Assembly: GCA_030066985.1 (NCBI GenBank)
Contig: JASJAN010000002.1
Coordinates: 217,495-281,494 of the forward strand
DNA length: 64,000 nucleotides
DNA from: Desulfobacterales bacterium
GTDB taxonomy: Bacteria; Desulfobacterota; Desulfobacteria; Desulfobacterales; JAHEIW01
Direction: 5' to 3'
Part shown: in pieces, positions 9,922 to 18,294 of the stretch
Layout: every line of letters starts with the position of its first letter
How positions within the stretch are numbered: the stretch's first letter is position 1
Notes under the pieces: generated by a model
The model's input: the letters and a program-made list of their open reading frames with translations, nothing else
What the model was told of the DNA's origin: nothing
The model's database searches: none
Made by a program: the position numbers and the translations under genes

Positions 9922-10304
9922 CGCTTTTAAGCCCTGGCGTCATAAGATTCATGCATCTTTCAGCTCGCATCTAACTGTTTTTTCCTGCCACTGATAACAT
10001 CTCTGCTCGTTTTCAGCATCAAGCACAACATCGTGCAACAGTGAAATCAAATCCCAGCGCGTTTGTGCCAAACCCATTTGATCCATCATTCAGCCCTAAT
10101 TGAAGCGCTGGATAAAAAAGTTTACCCTGTGTATGAAATCAACGCTAGCTAAAAAACCATGTGTTTACTTTTGGTTAAGCCAGTTGAAGCTCCCACCATA
10201 ACACCGGTGGTGCAGGGAAAACCATACATTTCAACGTATCCAGAATCCACCCTGTTTTTATAAAAAATCATAATAACAATTGGTTATGCATCATTTTGCC
10301 ACTT
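9922..10304. other. Intergenic between HTH gene and first sigma-54 promoter
   Basis: A small hairpin (TGACGC ... GCGTCA, 9919-9942) overlaps the HTH stop codon. No gene was seen in the rest; this stretch could carry upstream activator sites for the sigma-54 promoter at 10305. Confidence 0.4.
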
Positions 10305-10320
10305 TGGCATCGACCTTGCT
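10305..10320 (+). promoter_or_regulatory. Sigma-54 promoter 1
   Basis: TGGCATCGACCTTGCT has the invariant GG and GC at exact -24/-12 spacing and matches the consensus TGGCACNNNNNTTGCW except for T in place of C at -21. Predicted start of transcription is about 10331, 24 bases before the GTG at 10355. A sigma-54 activator gene lies 3.5 kb downstream. Confidence 0.8.
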
Positions 10321-10354
10321 GTTACAGAAAATAAACGCAAAGGAGGTGACCATT

Positions 10355-10660
10355 GTGTTGCAAAAAAGCATGTCTCTAATCCTGGTAGCACGCTGGCTAA
10401 TCGTCATCTTTATAATTTCGGTGGTGGGTGTGGCCGTGATCCCTTTTGAGAAAGGAATTCAAACCGGCCGAATATTAGAAGGCACGATCATTAATAAAAA
10501 CATAGAATTGGTTACAGTGGGAGCCAATGAACACCCCGGTCAAATTTTAACATTAAACACCGGACCCGGCATCGATCGGTTGGCCTTGCGCACGGGTGAT
10601 CAGATCATCGTTGAATTCAGTCCGGATTATACCATTCGTTGGATTTCAAAGCGAAGTTAG
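10355..10660 (+). CDS. Small inner-membrane protein with beta-barrel-like domain, paralogue of the next gene
   Basis: About 101 residues from GTG 10355, which sits 7 bases after a near-perfect AAGGAGGTGACC ribosome site. The first 35 residues contain one strong membrane segment (WLIVIFIISVVGVAVI). The rest reads EGTIINKNIELVTV ... ILTLNTGPGIDRL ... LRTGDQIIVEFSPD, which aligns with the mature part of the protein at 11120 (GEVVSVDPNTGMLEV, IMLNAGPQIEDL, LQKGDQVMIQYDKN). The fold is probably a small OB-like or CusF-like beta barrel; that is inference. The membrane anchor would place the domain in the periplasm. It is driven by the sigma-54 promoter at 10305. Confidence 0.75.
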   Translation: MLQKSMSLILVARWLIVIFIISVVGVAVIPFEKGIQTGRILEGTIINKNIELVTVGANEHPGQILTLNTGPGIDRLALRTGDQIIVEFSPDYTIRWISKRS

Positions 10661-10881
10661 CCTCATGGCAATCATGCGCCTGTATCTTTTAATACAAATG
10701 CATACAAGCCAGCAACAAATGGATACACAATTTAAGTCACTGTTATTTCAATATATCATAATATTTTGGCGTCTGATGACCCCCAAACTGTCACAAATAC
10801 TATACAAATCACAGCTTTTCTGTGATAGCAAAAAATATAAAATTATAATTATTTCAGGCAGATAATTAGAAATACCCTGCC

Positions 10882-10897
10882 TGGCACAGCCCTTGCT
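10882..10897 (+). promoter_or_regulatory. Sigma-54 promoter 2, perfect consensus
   Basis: TGGCACAGCCCTTGCT is an exact match to TGGCACNNNNNTTGCW. Predicted start is about 10909, leaving an untranslated leader of about 210 bases before the ATG at 11120. The leader contains an orphan ribosome site (11030-11041) and an 8-base-pair hairpin (11077-11095). Confidence 0.88.
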
Positions 10898-11028
10898 CTT
10901 TCAATTGGCGGTATCGGAGGGATCCGTTGATATCGTTGTTCAGCATCGAAAGCCATATTCACCTGTTGGTCATTCGGTGCCGAAAATTGAAATGGGCTGT
11001 CACACCGCACTAAATGGACCCGCATGGA

Positions 11029-11095
11029 AAGGAGGTGACCTATTACGGGTATAACCCTGTTCAACAGAAAATCATAGTGAATCAGAATGATTCAC
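11029..11095 (+). promoter_or_regulatory. Structured leader with orphan ribosome site
   Basis: GAAAGGAGGTGACC (11029-11041) repeats the ribosome site of the gene at 10355 almost exactly, but no ATG, GTG or TTG follows at a usable distance. A perfect hairpin GTGAATCA-GAA-TGATTCAC follows at 11077-11095, before the true ribosome site of the next gene. It may be a relic of a duplicated gene start or a regulatory RNA element. Confidence 0.45.
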
Positions 11096-11119
11096 TTATC
11101 ACCAAAAAGGAGAAGACCT

Positions 11120-11416
11120 ATGCATCAATTAACAAGACATAAGCCCATTTCAATGTTGATCATCACCCTGTTTGCCGTTTGTTTTGCAGCTATTAGCGTT
11201 GCTCAAGCCGCCGGACCCGCTGGGGCCATTAAAGGCGAGGTGGTTTCAGTAGACCCCAATACCGGTATGCTTGAAGTGATGAATCCGGATGGCAAAACCA
11301 TCATGCTCAATGCCGGACCGCAAATAGAGGACCTGAAAACGCTGCAAAAAGGTGACCAGGTCATGATCCAATACGATAAAAACAAAAATATTACATCCAT
11401 CAACAAAGAAGGCTAG
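11120..11416 (+). CDS. Small exported protein, paralogue of the gene at 10355
   Basis: 98 residues from ATG 11120, with AAAAAGGAGAAGACC ahead; the frame opens earlier but without a site. A Sec signal peptide (residues about 1-31, ISMLIITLFAVCFAAISVAQA with a cut after AQA) precedes a roughly 65-residue mature domain. That domain shares with the gene at 10355 the pattern KGEVVSVD, IMLNAGP, LxKGDQVMIxY, so they are related, one periplasmic and soluble, one membrane-anchored. Function is unknown; the short beta-strand pattern resembles small OB or CusF-type barrels. Expressed from the sigma-54 promoter at 10882; a 14-base-pair terminator follows at 11438. Confidence 0.8.
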   Translation: MHQLTRHKPISMLIITLFAVCFAAISVAQAAGPAGAIKGEVVSVDPNTGMLEVMNPDGKTIMLNAGPQIEDLKTLQKGDQVMIQYDKNKNITSINKEG

Positions 11417-11437
11417 TGCTAATGCTTTCTTTGAAAA

Positions 11438-11470
11438 GGATAAAAGGGGCACCTGCTGCCCCTTTTATCC
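11438..11470 (+). terminator. Intrinsic terminator-like hairpin
   Basis: Perfect 14-base-pair stem (GGATAAAAGGGGCA / TGCCCCTTTTATCC) with a CCTGC loop, 22 bases after the stop of the small exported protein. The trailing T-run is short (CTAAGTTTTC). Confidence 0.75.
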
Positions 11471-11596
11471 CTAAGTTTTCAGCCTGTAATCTGGCTGACA
11501 GTGTTCCCCCTCTTCACGGATCCAACCTTTTACCCGCTTGTTCGCGCCCAAACTAAAAAGAATTCTCAAGAATATAGCCAAACAGTATTGCCAAAC

Positions 11597-11775
11597 GGAC
11601 AAGTTCTTTTCTGAATGGCGATATGCGGAAAACTAACGCATGAGTGAAACCATGCCACGATATTTGGGATGACAGGCACCCAAATATCTTCGCTGATGAT
11701 TGCGGTTGTGGAATCACAAATATCGGGGCACAGGCACATTAATATTCATATCGCCTATCAGAAAATGACTTGTCC
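11597..11775. repeat. Nested inverted-repeat element, about 180 bases
   Basis: Outer arms 11597-11625 and 11747-11775 are inverted copies matching at about 25 of 29 positions (both start GGACAAGT at their outer ends). Inside, GATATTTGGG (11659-11668) pairs perfectly with CCCAAATATC (11679-11688). No coding capacity. It sits just upstream of the histidine kinase operon and could be a non-autonomous mobile relic or a structured regulatory region. Confidence 0.6.
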
Positions 11776-11840
11776 GGCTTTCATCATTAAAGCGTTTTCG
11801 GTAAGAACTTATTGTGGGGCTTAATCGTCAAACCAAAACC

Positions 11841-13295
11841 ATGAAACTAACCATCTTTAAACGATTGACCTTTGGTTATGCAGCCATTTTGCTGCTGGTG
11901 ATATTTTTGGGTGTATATGTGACCTTAACACTCAACCAGCTAAATGGTCTTAGCCGTGAGATCGCAACGGTTCATGTCAACCGCCTGACACTTGCAGAAC
12001 ATATTTTGGACAAGCTGTTTTCCCAGGTCAGTTTTGAGAAAAAATACCTGATTTCCAATGATGCTGATTTTTTAAAAAAATTCTGGGAAATACAACTCCA
12101 TCTGATTGAAGACATCCGCAAGCTCTCTGCATTACCGGACACCGCGGAGAGCAAACATCTGCTGGACCAGATAGAGACCGACTATGGCCATTTTCTGCTG
12201 CTGTTTAGAACCGAGGTTAAAGAGATGAAGGACAACCCGGATTATCTGCGCGCTAAATATCAGCAACGGAAAGATAACCTGGTTGATCGCATCAATCAGC
12301 GACTCAAAAAAATGATTCACATCAGCCGCTTGCAGCGCGATAAAAAAGTAAACGACGCCAGCCAAATTAGCTCCCGGGTTCTGCAGGTAACAGCAATTAC
12401 AGCCGCTATAGCCGTTTTATTGGGCGTACTCATTTCTTTTTACAATACGCGCAGCATCAATCGTTCGATCAAGCGCTTGCAGATGATGACAAGAGAAATT
12501 GCCAAAGGTAAATTTGAAGAAATGCGTCATTTTTCTTCACCGCCTGAAATTAAAAAACTGGCTGACGATTTTAACCTAATGTGCGAGCGTCTCAGAGAGC
12601 TGGATGAAATGAAAAAAGATTTTATCAGCCATGTTTCCCATACGCTACGCACACCTTTGACCGCCATAAAAGAAGCCAGCCGCATGCTAATGGACAAAAC
12701 CTATGCCGAGGTCCCCGCTAAAGAAAAGGAGCTGTTGACCATTAGCCAAAAAGAATGTGATCGCTTAATTGAATCGGTAAACCGCATTCTGGATCTGTCC
12801 CGTATGGAAGCCAAAATGATGGACTATCGCTTAAGGCCGCAAGCAGTATTTCCAATCATTCAACAAACTGTTTTAAAACTGGCGCCCATTGCCCAGCGTA
12901 AAAAAATTGACCTTGAATTAAAGCCATCGCGCAATTTGCCGGTGGTTAAAATGGATGAAGAGCGCATCGCCCAGGTCATGGAAAACCTGATCGGCAATGC
13001 TTTAAAATTTACAGCTGCCGGCGGAAAAGTTGTCATTGAAGCGTGTTTGAAAATCAAAGGTCGGCATTGGATCGAGGTCTGCGTGGCAGACAAAGGATGC
13101 GGTATTCCACGGAAAAACCTGGGAAAAATATTTGATCGATTTCAACGAATCGATGGCGGTCGCAATACCCCCCTGGGGACGGGATTGGGACTATCAATCG
13201 TCAAACACATCATCGCCGGTCATGGAGGAAAGATATGGGTGCAAAGCCAACCCGGACAGGGCAGCCGCTTTTTCTTTACACTGCCGGTCTCCTGA
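11841..13295 (+). CDS. glrK: Membrane sensor histidine kinase, GlrK/QseE-like
   Basis: 484 residues from ATG 11841 (a GTG at 11814 is also in frame; neither has a good ribosome site). Order: membrane helix 1 (about 11-31), a periplasmic helical sensor region of about 145 residues, membrane helix 2 (about 181-202), HAMP linker, HisKA with the phospho-accepting His in SHVSHTLRTPL (about 267), and a HATPase domain with N box NLIGNALKF, G1 DKGCGIP and G2 GTGLGLSIVKHI. It heads an operon with a small lipoprotein and a sigma-54 activator in the same order as E. coli glrK-qseG-glrR, which is the reason for the name. It should phosphorylate the regulator at 13806; the signal is unknown but likely envelope-related. 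Confidence 0.88.
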   Translation: MKLTIFKRLTFGYAAILLLVIFLGVYVTLTLNQLNGLSREIATVHVNRLTLAEHILDKLFSQVSFEKKYLISNDADFLKKFWEIQLHLIEDIRKLSALPDTAESKHLLDQIETDYGHFLLLFRTEVKEMKDNPDYLRAKYQQRKDNLVDRINQRLKKMIHISRLQRDKKVNDASQISSRVLQVTAITAAIAVLLGVLISFYNTRSINRSIKRLQMMTREIAKGKFEEMRHFSSPPEIKKLADDFNLMCERLRELDEMKKDFISHVSHTLRTPLTAIKEASRMLMDKTYAEVPAKEKELLTISQKECDRLIESVNRILDLSRMEAKMMDYRLRPQAVFPIIQQTVLKLAPIAQRKKIDLELKPSRNLPVVKMDEERIAQVMENLIGNALKFTAAGGKVVIEACLKIKGRHWIEVCVADKGCGIPRKNLGKIFDRFQRIDGGRNTPLGTGLGLSIVKHIIAGHGGKIWVQSQPGQGSRFFFTLPVS

Positions 13296-13828
13296 TATGG
13301 GTTTTGATGGTCACGGGTTGTCTGCATTGGCCGCCACCGTCGCAGGGAAAACAGCAATTGCTCGAGGCCCGACAGCGGTTGGTCAGCGGGGACTACTCTG
13401 GAGCGCTTGACATAAGCCGGCACGTACAGACGCAGTTTCCTACAAGCCTGGCAGCGCAATCGCTTTTTCAAATCGGTCAGATCTATGCGCACCCGCATAA
13501 TCCGGATCGCGATGTCCAAAAAGCAATGGCAGCCTTTCAAGACATCATCGACCATTATCCTGCCAGTTCTCTGCGCCCGGAGGCCGAGCTGTGGCTGACT
13601 TTACTGCACGACCTTAGAGCGCAAGAGGCTCAAATTCACGCATTAACGCAGCGTCATTCACCGCTGGAGAAAAAAATAAAAATGCAACACCAGAAAATAC
13701 TTCGGCTCCAGGATCAATTGGAAAAATTAAAACGCATTGACATCAAGATAGAAGAAAAGAAACGCGACACCATACCCCAGACAGAAGATTTCGAGGCAAA
13801 AGAAGATGGAAAAAATTCTGGTAGTTGA
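13235..13828 (+). CDS. qseG: QseG-like outer-membrane lipoprotein
   Basis: 197 residues, starting inside the 3' end of the kinase gene (61-base overlap) at an ATG with GGAGG 6 bases upstream. Lipoprotein signal peptide: hydrophobic LFLYTAGLLIWVLM then lipobox VTGC. The mature part has a TPR-like helical repeat region (LEARQRLVSGDYSGALDISR, then AMAAFQDIIDHYPASSLRPEA) and a C-terminal coiled coil rich in K, E, Q and L. In E. coli, QseG sits in the outer membrane and modulates the partner kinase. Size, position and architecture fit that role, although overall similarity cannot be measured here. Confidence 0.8.
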   Translation: MGAKPTRTGQPLFLYTAGLLIWVLMVTGCLHWPPPSQGKQQLLEARQRLVSGDYSGALDISRHVQTQFPTSLAAQSLFQIGQIYAHPHNPDRDVQKAMAAFQDIIDHYPASSLRPEAELWLTLLHDLRAQEAQIHALTQRHSPLEKKIKMQHQKILRLQDQLEKLKRIDIKIEEKKRDTIPQTEDFEAKEDGKNSGS

Positions 13829-15164
13829 CGATGATCCCAGTATCCTTAAGGTGATTCGTATGCGACTGGAGGCCCAGGGATATCGGGTAACCACCGCCTT
13901 TGATGCCCAAAAGGCCATCGAACTGGCAGCCGAAAATCGGTTTGATGCCGCCCTGCTCGACCTGAAGCTCAATGGTAAAGACGGCATTCAGCTGATGCAG
14001 GATTTACACCATATCACCCCGGAAATGCCGGTTATTATCCTGACCGCTTACGGCACGATTAAAAGCGCCGTGGCAGCCATGAAAAAAGGGGCCTACAGCT
14101 ATTTAACAAAACCGTTTGATCATGAGGAACTTTTGCTGCAAACCCGCAATTGCCTTGAACGCAGCCGTCTGACCAAAGAAGTAAAAAATCTAAAAAAAAT
14201 CGTCAAAGAACGCTACGGTTTTGAAAACATCATTACCAAAAGTAAATCGATGCAAACGGTCCTTGATCAGGTTGCCCATGCAGCAGAGTCGGATGCCAAT
14301 GTGACCATTGAAGGGGAGAGCGGGACCGGAAAAGAGCTGATTGCCCGAACGCTGCATCTGGCCAGCTCACGCAGAGACGGACCTTTTGTGGCGATTAATT
14401 GTGCCGCCATACCCGAAACCCTCCTGGAAAGTGAGCTTTTTGGCTACCAGAAAGGCGCTTTTACGGATGCCGCGCAAAACAAACCTGGCCTGTTTTTACA
14501 GGCCAACAAGGGGTCTTTTTTTTTGGATGAAATTTCAGAAATGGTGCTTACGATGCAAGCCAAATTTTTACGGGTCCTGCAGGAAAAAGAGTTTTATCCG
14601 GTCGGCGCCTCAAAGACCGTTAAGGTGAACACCCGCTTTATTGCCAGCTCCAATAAGAACCTTGACGCAGAGGTTAAGAAAGGCACATTTCGCGAAGATC
14701 TGTTTTACCGCATCCATGTTATCGTCATACAGCTGCCGCCGCTGCGCCGACGCAAAGATGACATTCCCCTGCTGGCCAATTATTTTTTAAATAAATACTC
14801 CCGTGAGGCAAAAAAAGATATTGCCGGATTTACACCCTCGGCCCTGCAAAAACTGATGTTTCACGAATGGCCGGGTAATGTGCGCGAGTTGGAAAATACC
14901 ATTGAATGTGCGGTTGCGCTGGCCACTGAGAATATCATCTCGGAAACGTCAATTCTACCGGACCACAACGTCGCCGAAAGCGGCCCGCCGTCCTTCAAAA
15001 ATGCCAAAGAGAATTTCGAGAAAAATTATCTGACCCAGTTGATTGAACTGACAGGCGGCAATGTGAGTCAGGCCGCCAAATTGGCCGGAAAATACAGAGC
15101 AGATCTGTATCAATTGTTGAAAAAATACGGTATCAAAGCAGCCGATTATCGCAAATCGCCATAA
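13806..15164 (+). CDS. glrR: Sigma-54-dependent response regulator, GlrR/NtrC type
   Basis: 452 residues, overlapping the lipoprotein gene by 23 bases. Receiver domain about 1-120, with acidic pocket DDD at 8-10, phospho-acceptor Asp 52 in LLDLKL and the conserved Lys in LTKPFD. AAA+ domain about 140-375, with Walker A GESGTGKE, the sigma-54 contact loop GAFTDA, Walker B FFLDEI and the arginine finger region FREDLFYR. A Fis-type HTH ends the protein (GGNVSQAAKLAGKYRADLYQLLKKYG). It activates sigma-54 RNA polymerase after phosphorylation by the upstream kinase. The two sigma-54 promoters at 10305 and 10882 are the obvious local targets. Confidence 0.93.
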   Translation: MEKILVVDDDPSILKVIRMRLEAQGYRVTTAFDAQKAIELAAENRFDAALLDLKLNGKDGIQLMQDLHHITPEMPVIILTAYGTIKSAVAAMKKGAYSYLTKPFDHEELLLQTRNCLERSRLTKEVKNLKKIVKERYGFENIITKSKSMQTVLDQVAHAAESDANVTIEGESGTGKELIARTLHLASSRRDGPFVAINCAAIPETLLESELFGYQKGAFTDAAQNKPGLFLQANKGSFFLDEISEMVLTMQAKFLRVLQEKEFYPVGASKTVKVNTRFIASSNKNLDAEVKKGTFREDLFYRIHVIVIQLPPLRRRKDDIPLLANYFLNKYSREAKKDIAGFTPSALQKLMFHEWPGNVRELENTIECAVALATENIISETSILPDHNVAESGPPSFKNAKENFEKNYLTQLIELTGGNVSQAAKLAGKYRADLYQLLKKYGIKAADYRKSP

Positions 15165-15203
15165 CATTGCCGATATAAAATTATTGTAACTTGCTTGGCA
15201 CTT

Positions 15204-15623
15204 TTAATTCATAAAACCACCGCTGCTACCGGATACCTTACTTTCGCGTACCTTTCGAACAATACCGTTTTTTTCAAAATAGACATGAAGATTACAATTT
15301 TTTTTGTCCATCTCAACCCGTCCGCCACCCATCGTATCTCTGCTGGATGACTTGAAGGCATTTCCGCTGCCGCGTCCGCTGGGCGATGTGACTTCATAAG
15401 AATATTTCCAAAGCTCACCTTGATTGAGGGCTTCCTCAACTTTATCGGGATCACCAATGAGCTGCTTGACATCCTCTTTGGATGACTTGCCCTGCTGGAT
15501 CTGACCGATAATCTTTGGATCACAGACATCTCTATTACCGCGAGTTGAGCCGGCATAACCCGGCAACACCATTGCCAGCATGAATAGACAGGCGATTGAT
15601 GCGGTCATATAATGTATTTTCAT
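15204..15623 (-). CDS. Exported BamE/SmpA-like protein
   Basis: 139 residues with a Sec signal peptide (IACLFMLAMVLPGYAG) and no lipobox cysteine. The mature part contains IGQIQQGKSSKEDVKQLIGDPDKVEE and a later LWKYSYEV, the pattern of the SmpA/OmlA (BamE) small alpha-beta fold, with a Ser/Gly-rich loop and a C-terminal strand pair (HVYFEKNGIVRKV). GGAAAGGAGG lies before the ATG. Convergent with the response regulator. Many proteins of this fold are not Bam subunits, so a general periplasmic role is as likely. Confidence 0.75.
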   Translation of the reverse strand: MKIHYMTASIACLFMLAMVLPGYAGSTRGNRDVCDPKIIGQIQQGKSSKEDVKQLIGDPDKVEEALNQGELWKYSYEVTSPSGRGSGNAFKSSSRDTMGGGRVEMDKKNCNLHVYFEKNGIVRKVRESKVSGSSGGFMN

Positions 15624-15810
15624 GTTTTTCCTCCTTTCCCATGACCGGTAAAGAAAACGAAACTTTGGAACGTCATGAGGTTATGACAAAAGATAATTTC
15701 AGAATGAGGAATGACAACCCCGGCGCCATAGACGGTTTCGACCAGAGGCATGAATCCTATTGACTTTTGCAGCCATACCAGAGACAAAAAAGGCGGCAGG
15801 AGATTAAACA

Positions 15811-16719
15811 ATGAAGCCCATAAAACTGGCGGAAATTGATTGTCAACAGGTTAGCAAAGAGATTGGTGATTTTGTCATCGAAGTGGTGTCGCAAGCCGCC
15901 TCTACTGGGTGTGTGATCGGATTATCGGGTGGGGTCGATTCCAGTACAGCGGCAGCCCTGATCAAAACCGCCTTTGACCGCCATAATGTCAAGCATTCAA
16001 AAAGCCAACCGGCGCTCGAGTTAGTGGGCTATATCTTGCCCTCCAGCGTCAATGCAACCCAGGACGAAGCTGACGCCGTATCTGTGGCCAATCACCTAAA
16101 GTTGCGTCATGAAATTCACAGCATCGAAGACCTGGTAAAATCTTTTCAATCAACCAATCCGGAAGCATTTGAACATAGATTCCACATAGGCAATATGATT
16201 TCCAGAATCCGGGCCAATGTTTTATCGACCAAGGCGGCTACCGAAAATAAAACTTTAGCGGGCACCGGCAATCGGGATGAAGACTTTGGTATCGGTTATT
16301 ATACCCTTTTTGGTGATGGGGCGGTGCACCTTAGCCCTATTGCCGGTCTACCCAAGCGGCTTGTACGTGAAATGGCCACTTTTCTGGGTTTGGATAAGCA
16401 GATTGTGGAACGAGAACCAACTGCCGGTTTAGAGCCAGGTCAAAGTGATTTTAAAGACCTGGGATATGACTATGACGTGGTTGAACTGATTACCGAGGGT
16501 CTCCAACAGGGTTTTTCAAAAGATGCCCTCGTCAAACATACGCAAATCGTCCCCCTGATTGAACGGCAAATCAAACAGTATCAATCGGTTTTCGGCAGCA
16601 AAAAGTTTAACTCGGTTAAGGCCGTAGTCGAAGATGTGCTCCACCGACATCAGCGGGCGAAAGACAAAATGAAAATCATCCATCCGCCAACGCCAAAAAT
16701 CTCGTTATTCTACGACTGA
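15811..16719 (+). CDS. nadE: NAD+ synthase, NH3-dependent type
   Basis: 302 residues. Adenylation P-loop LSGGVDSSTAAALI near residue 38 and the later conserved segment GTGNRDEDFGIGYYTLFGDG place it in the N-type ATP pyrophosphatases as NadE. Reaction: deamido-NAD plus ATP and ammonia give NAD+. There is no N-terminal glutaminase domain, so it should use free ammonia or a separate amidotransferase. It also has the expected C-terminal PTAGLEPGQSDFKDLGYDYD substrate loop. Start ATG 15811 has GGAGAT upstream. It is cytoplasmic and monocistronic-looking; the next gene starts 68 bases on. Confidence 0.92.
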   Translation: MKPIKLAEIDCQQVSKEIGDFVIEVVSQAASTGCVIGLSGGVDSSTAAALIKTAFDRHNVKHSKSQPALELVGYILPSSVNATQDEADAVSVANHLKLRHEIHSIEDLVKSFQSTNPEAFEHRFHIGNMISRIRANVLSTKAATENKTLAGTGNRDEDFGIGYYTLFGDGAVHLSPIAGLPKRLVREMATFLGLDKQIVEREPTAGLEPGQSDFKDLGYDYDVVELITEGLQQGFSKDALVKHTQIVPLIERQIKQYQSVFGSKKFNSVKAVVEDVLHRHQRAKDKMKIIHPPTPKISLFYD

Positions 16720-16787
16720 TCAATTTTAGCTCTCTCCAAAATTATTTTTTACGCCACCAAGAACACAAAGAATAAAAAGGGGGAAAC

Positions 16788-17270
16788 ATGCCTGCAGAAG
16801 CCTTGCGCAAACAATTGTATGGATCATTTAAAAACCGTGCCATGATGTACTGGCATATTTATCAAGTATTGCTAAAAGAACTCGGGGAACAGAAGGCGAC
16901 CAAGATCATGAAACAAGGCATTTACCATCGCGGCCTGGAAATCGGCAGCCCGTTTGAAAGATTTGCGCCGGCTGACCTCAACGGCTTAAAGGATGCTTTT
17001 TTTGATGTTATCCCGGATGGCGGCAAGATGTTTGATCCTGAAGTGCAAAAATGTGATCAAAGTGGGTTGGAGATCCAGATGCGCCGTTGTCCCCTGAAAG
17101 AGGCCTGGCAGGAAGCCGGACTTAAAGAAAGTGACATCGAGCGCATGTGCGATATTGCAGCTGCTGTTGACAAAGGCACCTTTGAAGGCGCCGGCTTTGG
17201 TTTTACAATCAAAACCTGGAAACCGGGCCAGCAAGGATGCTGCCTGCTAAAAATAAAGCCGGGTAAATAA
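16788..17270 (+). CDS. ATC hydrolase-like protein (L-2-amino-thiazoline-4-carboxylate hydrolase family)
   Basis: 160 residues. The second half (RCPLKEAWQEAGL, then DIERMCDIAAAVDKGTFEGAG, then GCCLLKI) matches my memory of the ATC_hydrolase family: conserved Arg-Cys-Pro, a D-rich helix and a C-terminal CC strand. The founding enzyme opens the thiazoline ring in L-cysteine formation in Pseudomonas, but most members in anaerobes are uncharacterised and may do something else. Start ATG 16788 follows AAAAAGGGGGAAAC. The cysteines (RC, CD, CC) could bind metal. No neighbouring cysteine-pathway gene supports the founding activity here. Confidence 0.6.
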   Translation: MPAEALRKQLYGSFKNRAMMYWHIYQVLLKELGEQKATKIMKQGIYHRGLEIGSPFERFAPADLNGLKDAFFDVIPDGGKMFDPEVQKCDQSGLEIQMRRCPLKEAWQEAGLKESDIERMCDIAAAVDKGTFEGAGFGFTIKTWKPGQQGCCLLKIKPGK

Positions 17271-17619
17271 AATTATGCGGTTATCTGGGAAACTCCGGTA
17301 GGATACATCTGATATGGCTTACACTACGAAGAACACGAAGATCACAAAGGGAAAACACTTTAGTTTACTTTTATCCTTTTGTGTCCTTTGTGCCCTTCGT
17401 GGTTTTGGGTGCCTAACTTGAGCTTTCTGCATAACCATACAAAATTATTGATCCGAGAAAAAAAACTAAAGTTAATTGCAAAATGGCCAATAACAGTAGT
17501 GAGGGGATTGTGATCTGTAAGCCTTAAAAATGAGGCCGCAAAGTCCAATATACCCCTTAATCAGTTCAGTATTCGGATAACCAATCAATTAATGATTGCC
17601 AAGCCTTGGGGGGGCTTAG
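17271..17619. repeat. Intergenic inverted repeat of the CACGAAG type
   Basis: Arms at 17323-17351 and 17376-17403 are inverted copies of ACNACGAAGNNCACNAAGG. A similar pair lies at 49705-49777, and partial copies near 16750 and 41445. The rest of the stretch holds no gene. Confidence 0.65.
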
Positions 17620-17985
17620 ATGTGTAAGGTTCGTATCCGTATCGTCTGGATGTTGGTCATTTTAGGCCTAACCGGTTTTATCATCGGCTGTAATTCGATG
17701 CCGGTACCCGAAGAAAAAAAGTCTTATATCGGAACCTGGGAAGGCGTCGGCTTTCATTTGACCATAAATGACAACGGTGGTGTTGATTACCGGCGCGTCG
17801 ACGGGAACCGATCAACCAAGATCTCCGGCCCCCTTAAAGACTTTGATGGCGATGACTTCATCATCGGTGTCCTCTTTTTCACCACAACTTTTGAAGTGCA
17901 CAAGCCCCCTTACCTGGATGGTGATGATTGGTTAATGATAGTCGACGGTGTTGAATTGAAAAAAGTTGCCGGACCGATTACCTGA
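17620..17985 (+). CDS. Small hypothetical lipoprotein
   Basis: 121 residues. Signal peptide of IVWMLVILGLTGFIIGC with lipobox IIGC, so a lipid-anchored envelope protein. The mature part is beta-rich: SYIGTWEGVGFHLTIND begins a lipocalin-like or small beta-sandwich pattern (GTWEG motif), followed by DYRRVDGN and a hydrophobic strand IGVLFFTTTFEV. No specific family assigned. It is flanked by repeat-bearing gaps on both sides and looks monocistronic; GGGGGGG precedes the ATG. Confidence 0.75.
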   Translation: MCKVRIRIVWMLVILGLTGFIIGCNSMPVPEEKKSYIGTWEGVGFHLTINDNGGVDYRRVDGNRSTKISGPLKDFDGDDFIIGVLFFTTTFEVHKPPYLDGDDWLMIVDGVELKKVAGPIT

Positions 17986-18294
17986 TCCCTTTAAACATTC
18001 CTGTTTGGCGCAACTGCATACCCCACATACCATTCTCATATGGTGTTAATCCTTTGATTTATAGGATTGATGCTTTTGCTTGTTGTAACATTGCTAATCT
18101 GAGTCGTGATTTTGCCAATAGCTGAATATAATAGCTAAAAATCATTTTATCGCGTTCATTTTCATGCAAAGTCCTGCCAGTAGCTTAATCTTGCATGAAA
18201 ATGAATGCGAAATTAAAGTAATATGTATTGACAGCATCTCATGCTTATTAGAAAAGTAGGACAAAATTCCGCTTGGGTATAAAGGAGTCGAAAG
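17986..18294. promoter_or_regulatory. Intergenic with strong inverted repeat before the next lipoprotein gene
   Basis: Arms 18151-18169 and 18191-18209 (CATTTTCATGCAA core) match at 18 of 19 positions with a 21-base loop. TTGACA occurs shortly after at about 18228, so the palindrome may be an operator or an upstream terminator for the gene at 18295. Confidence 0.55.
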
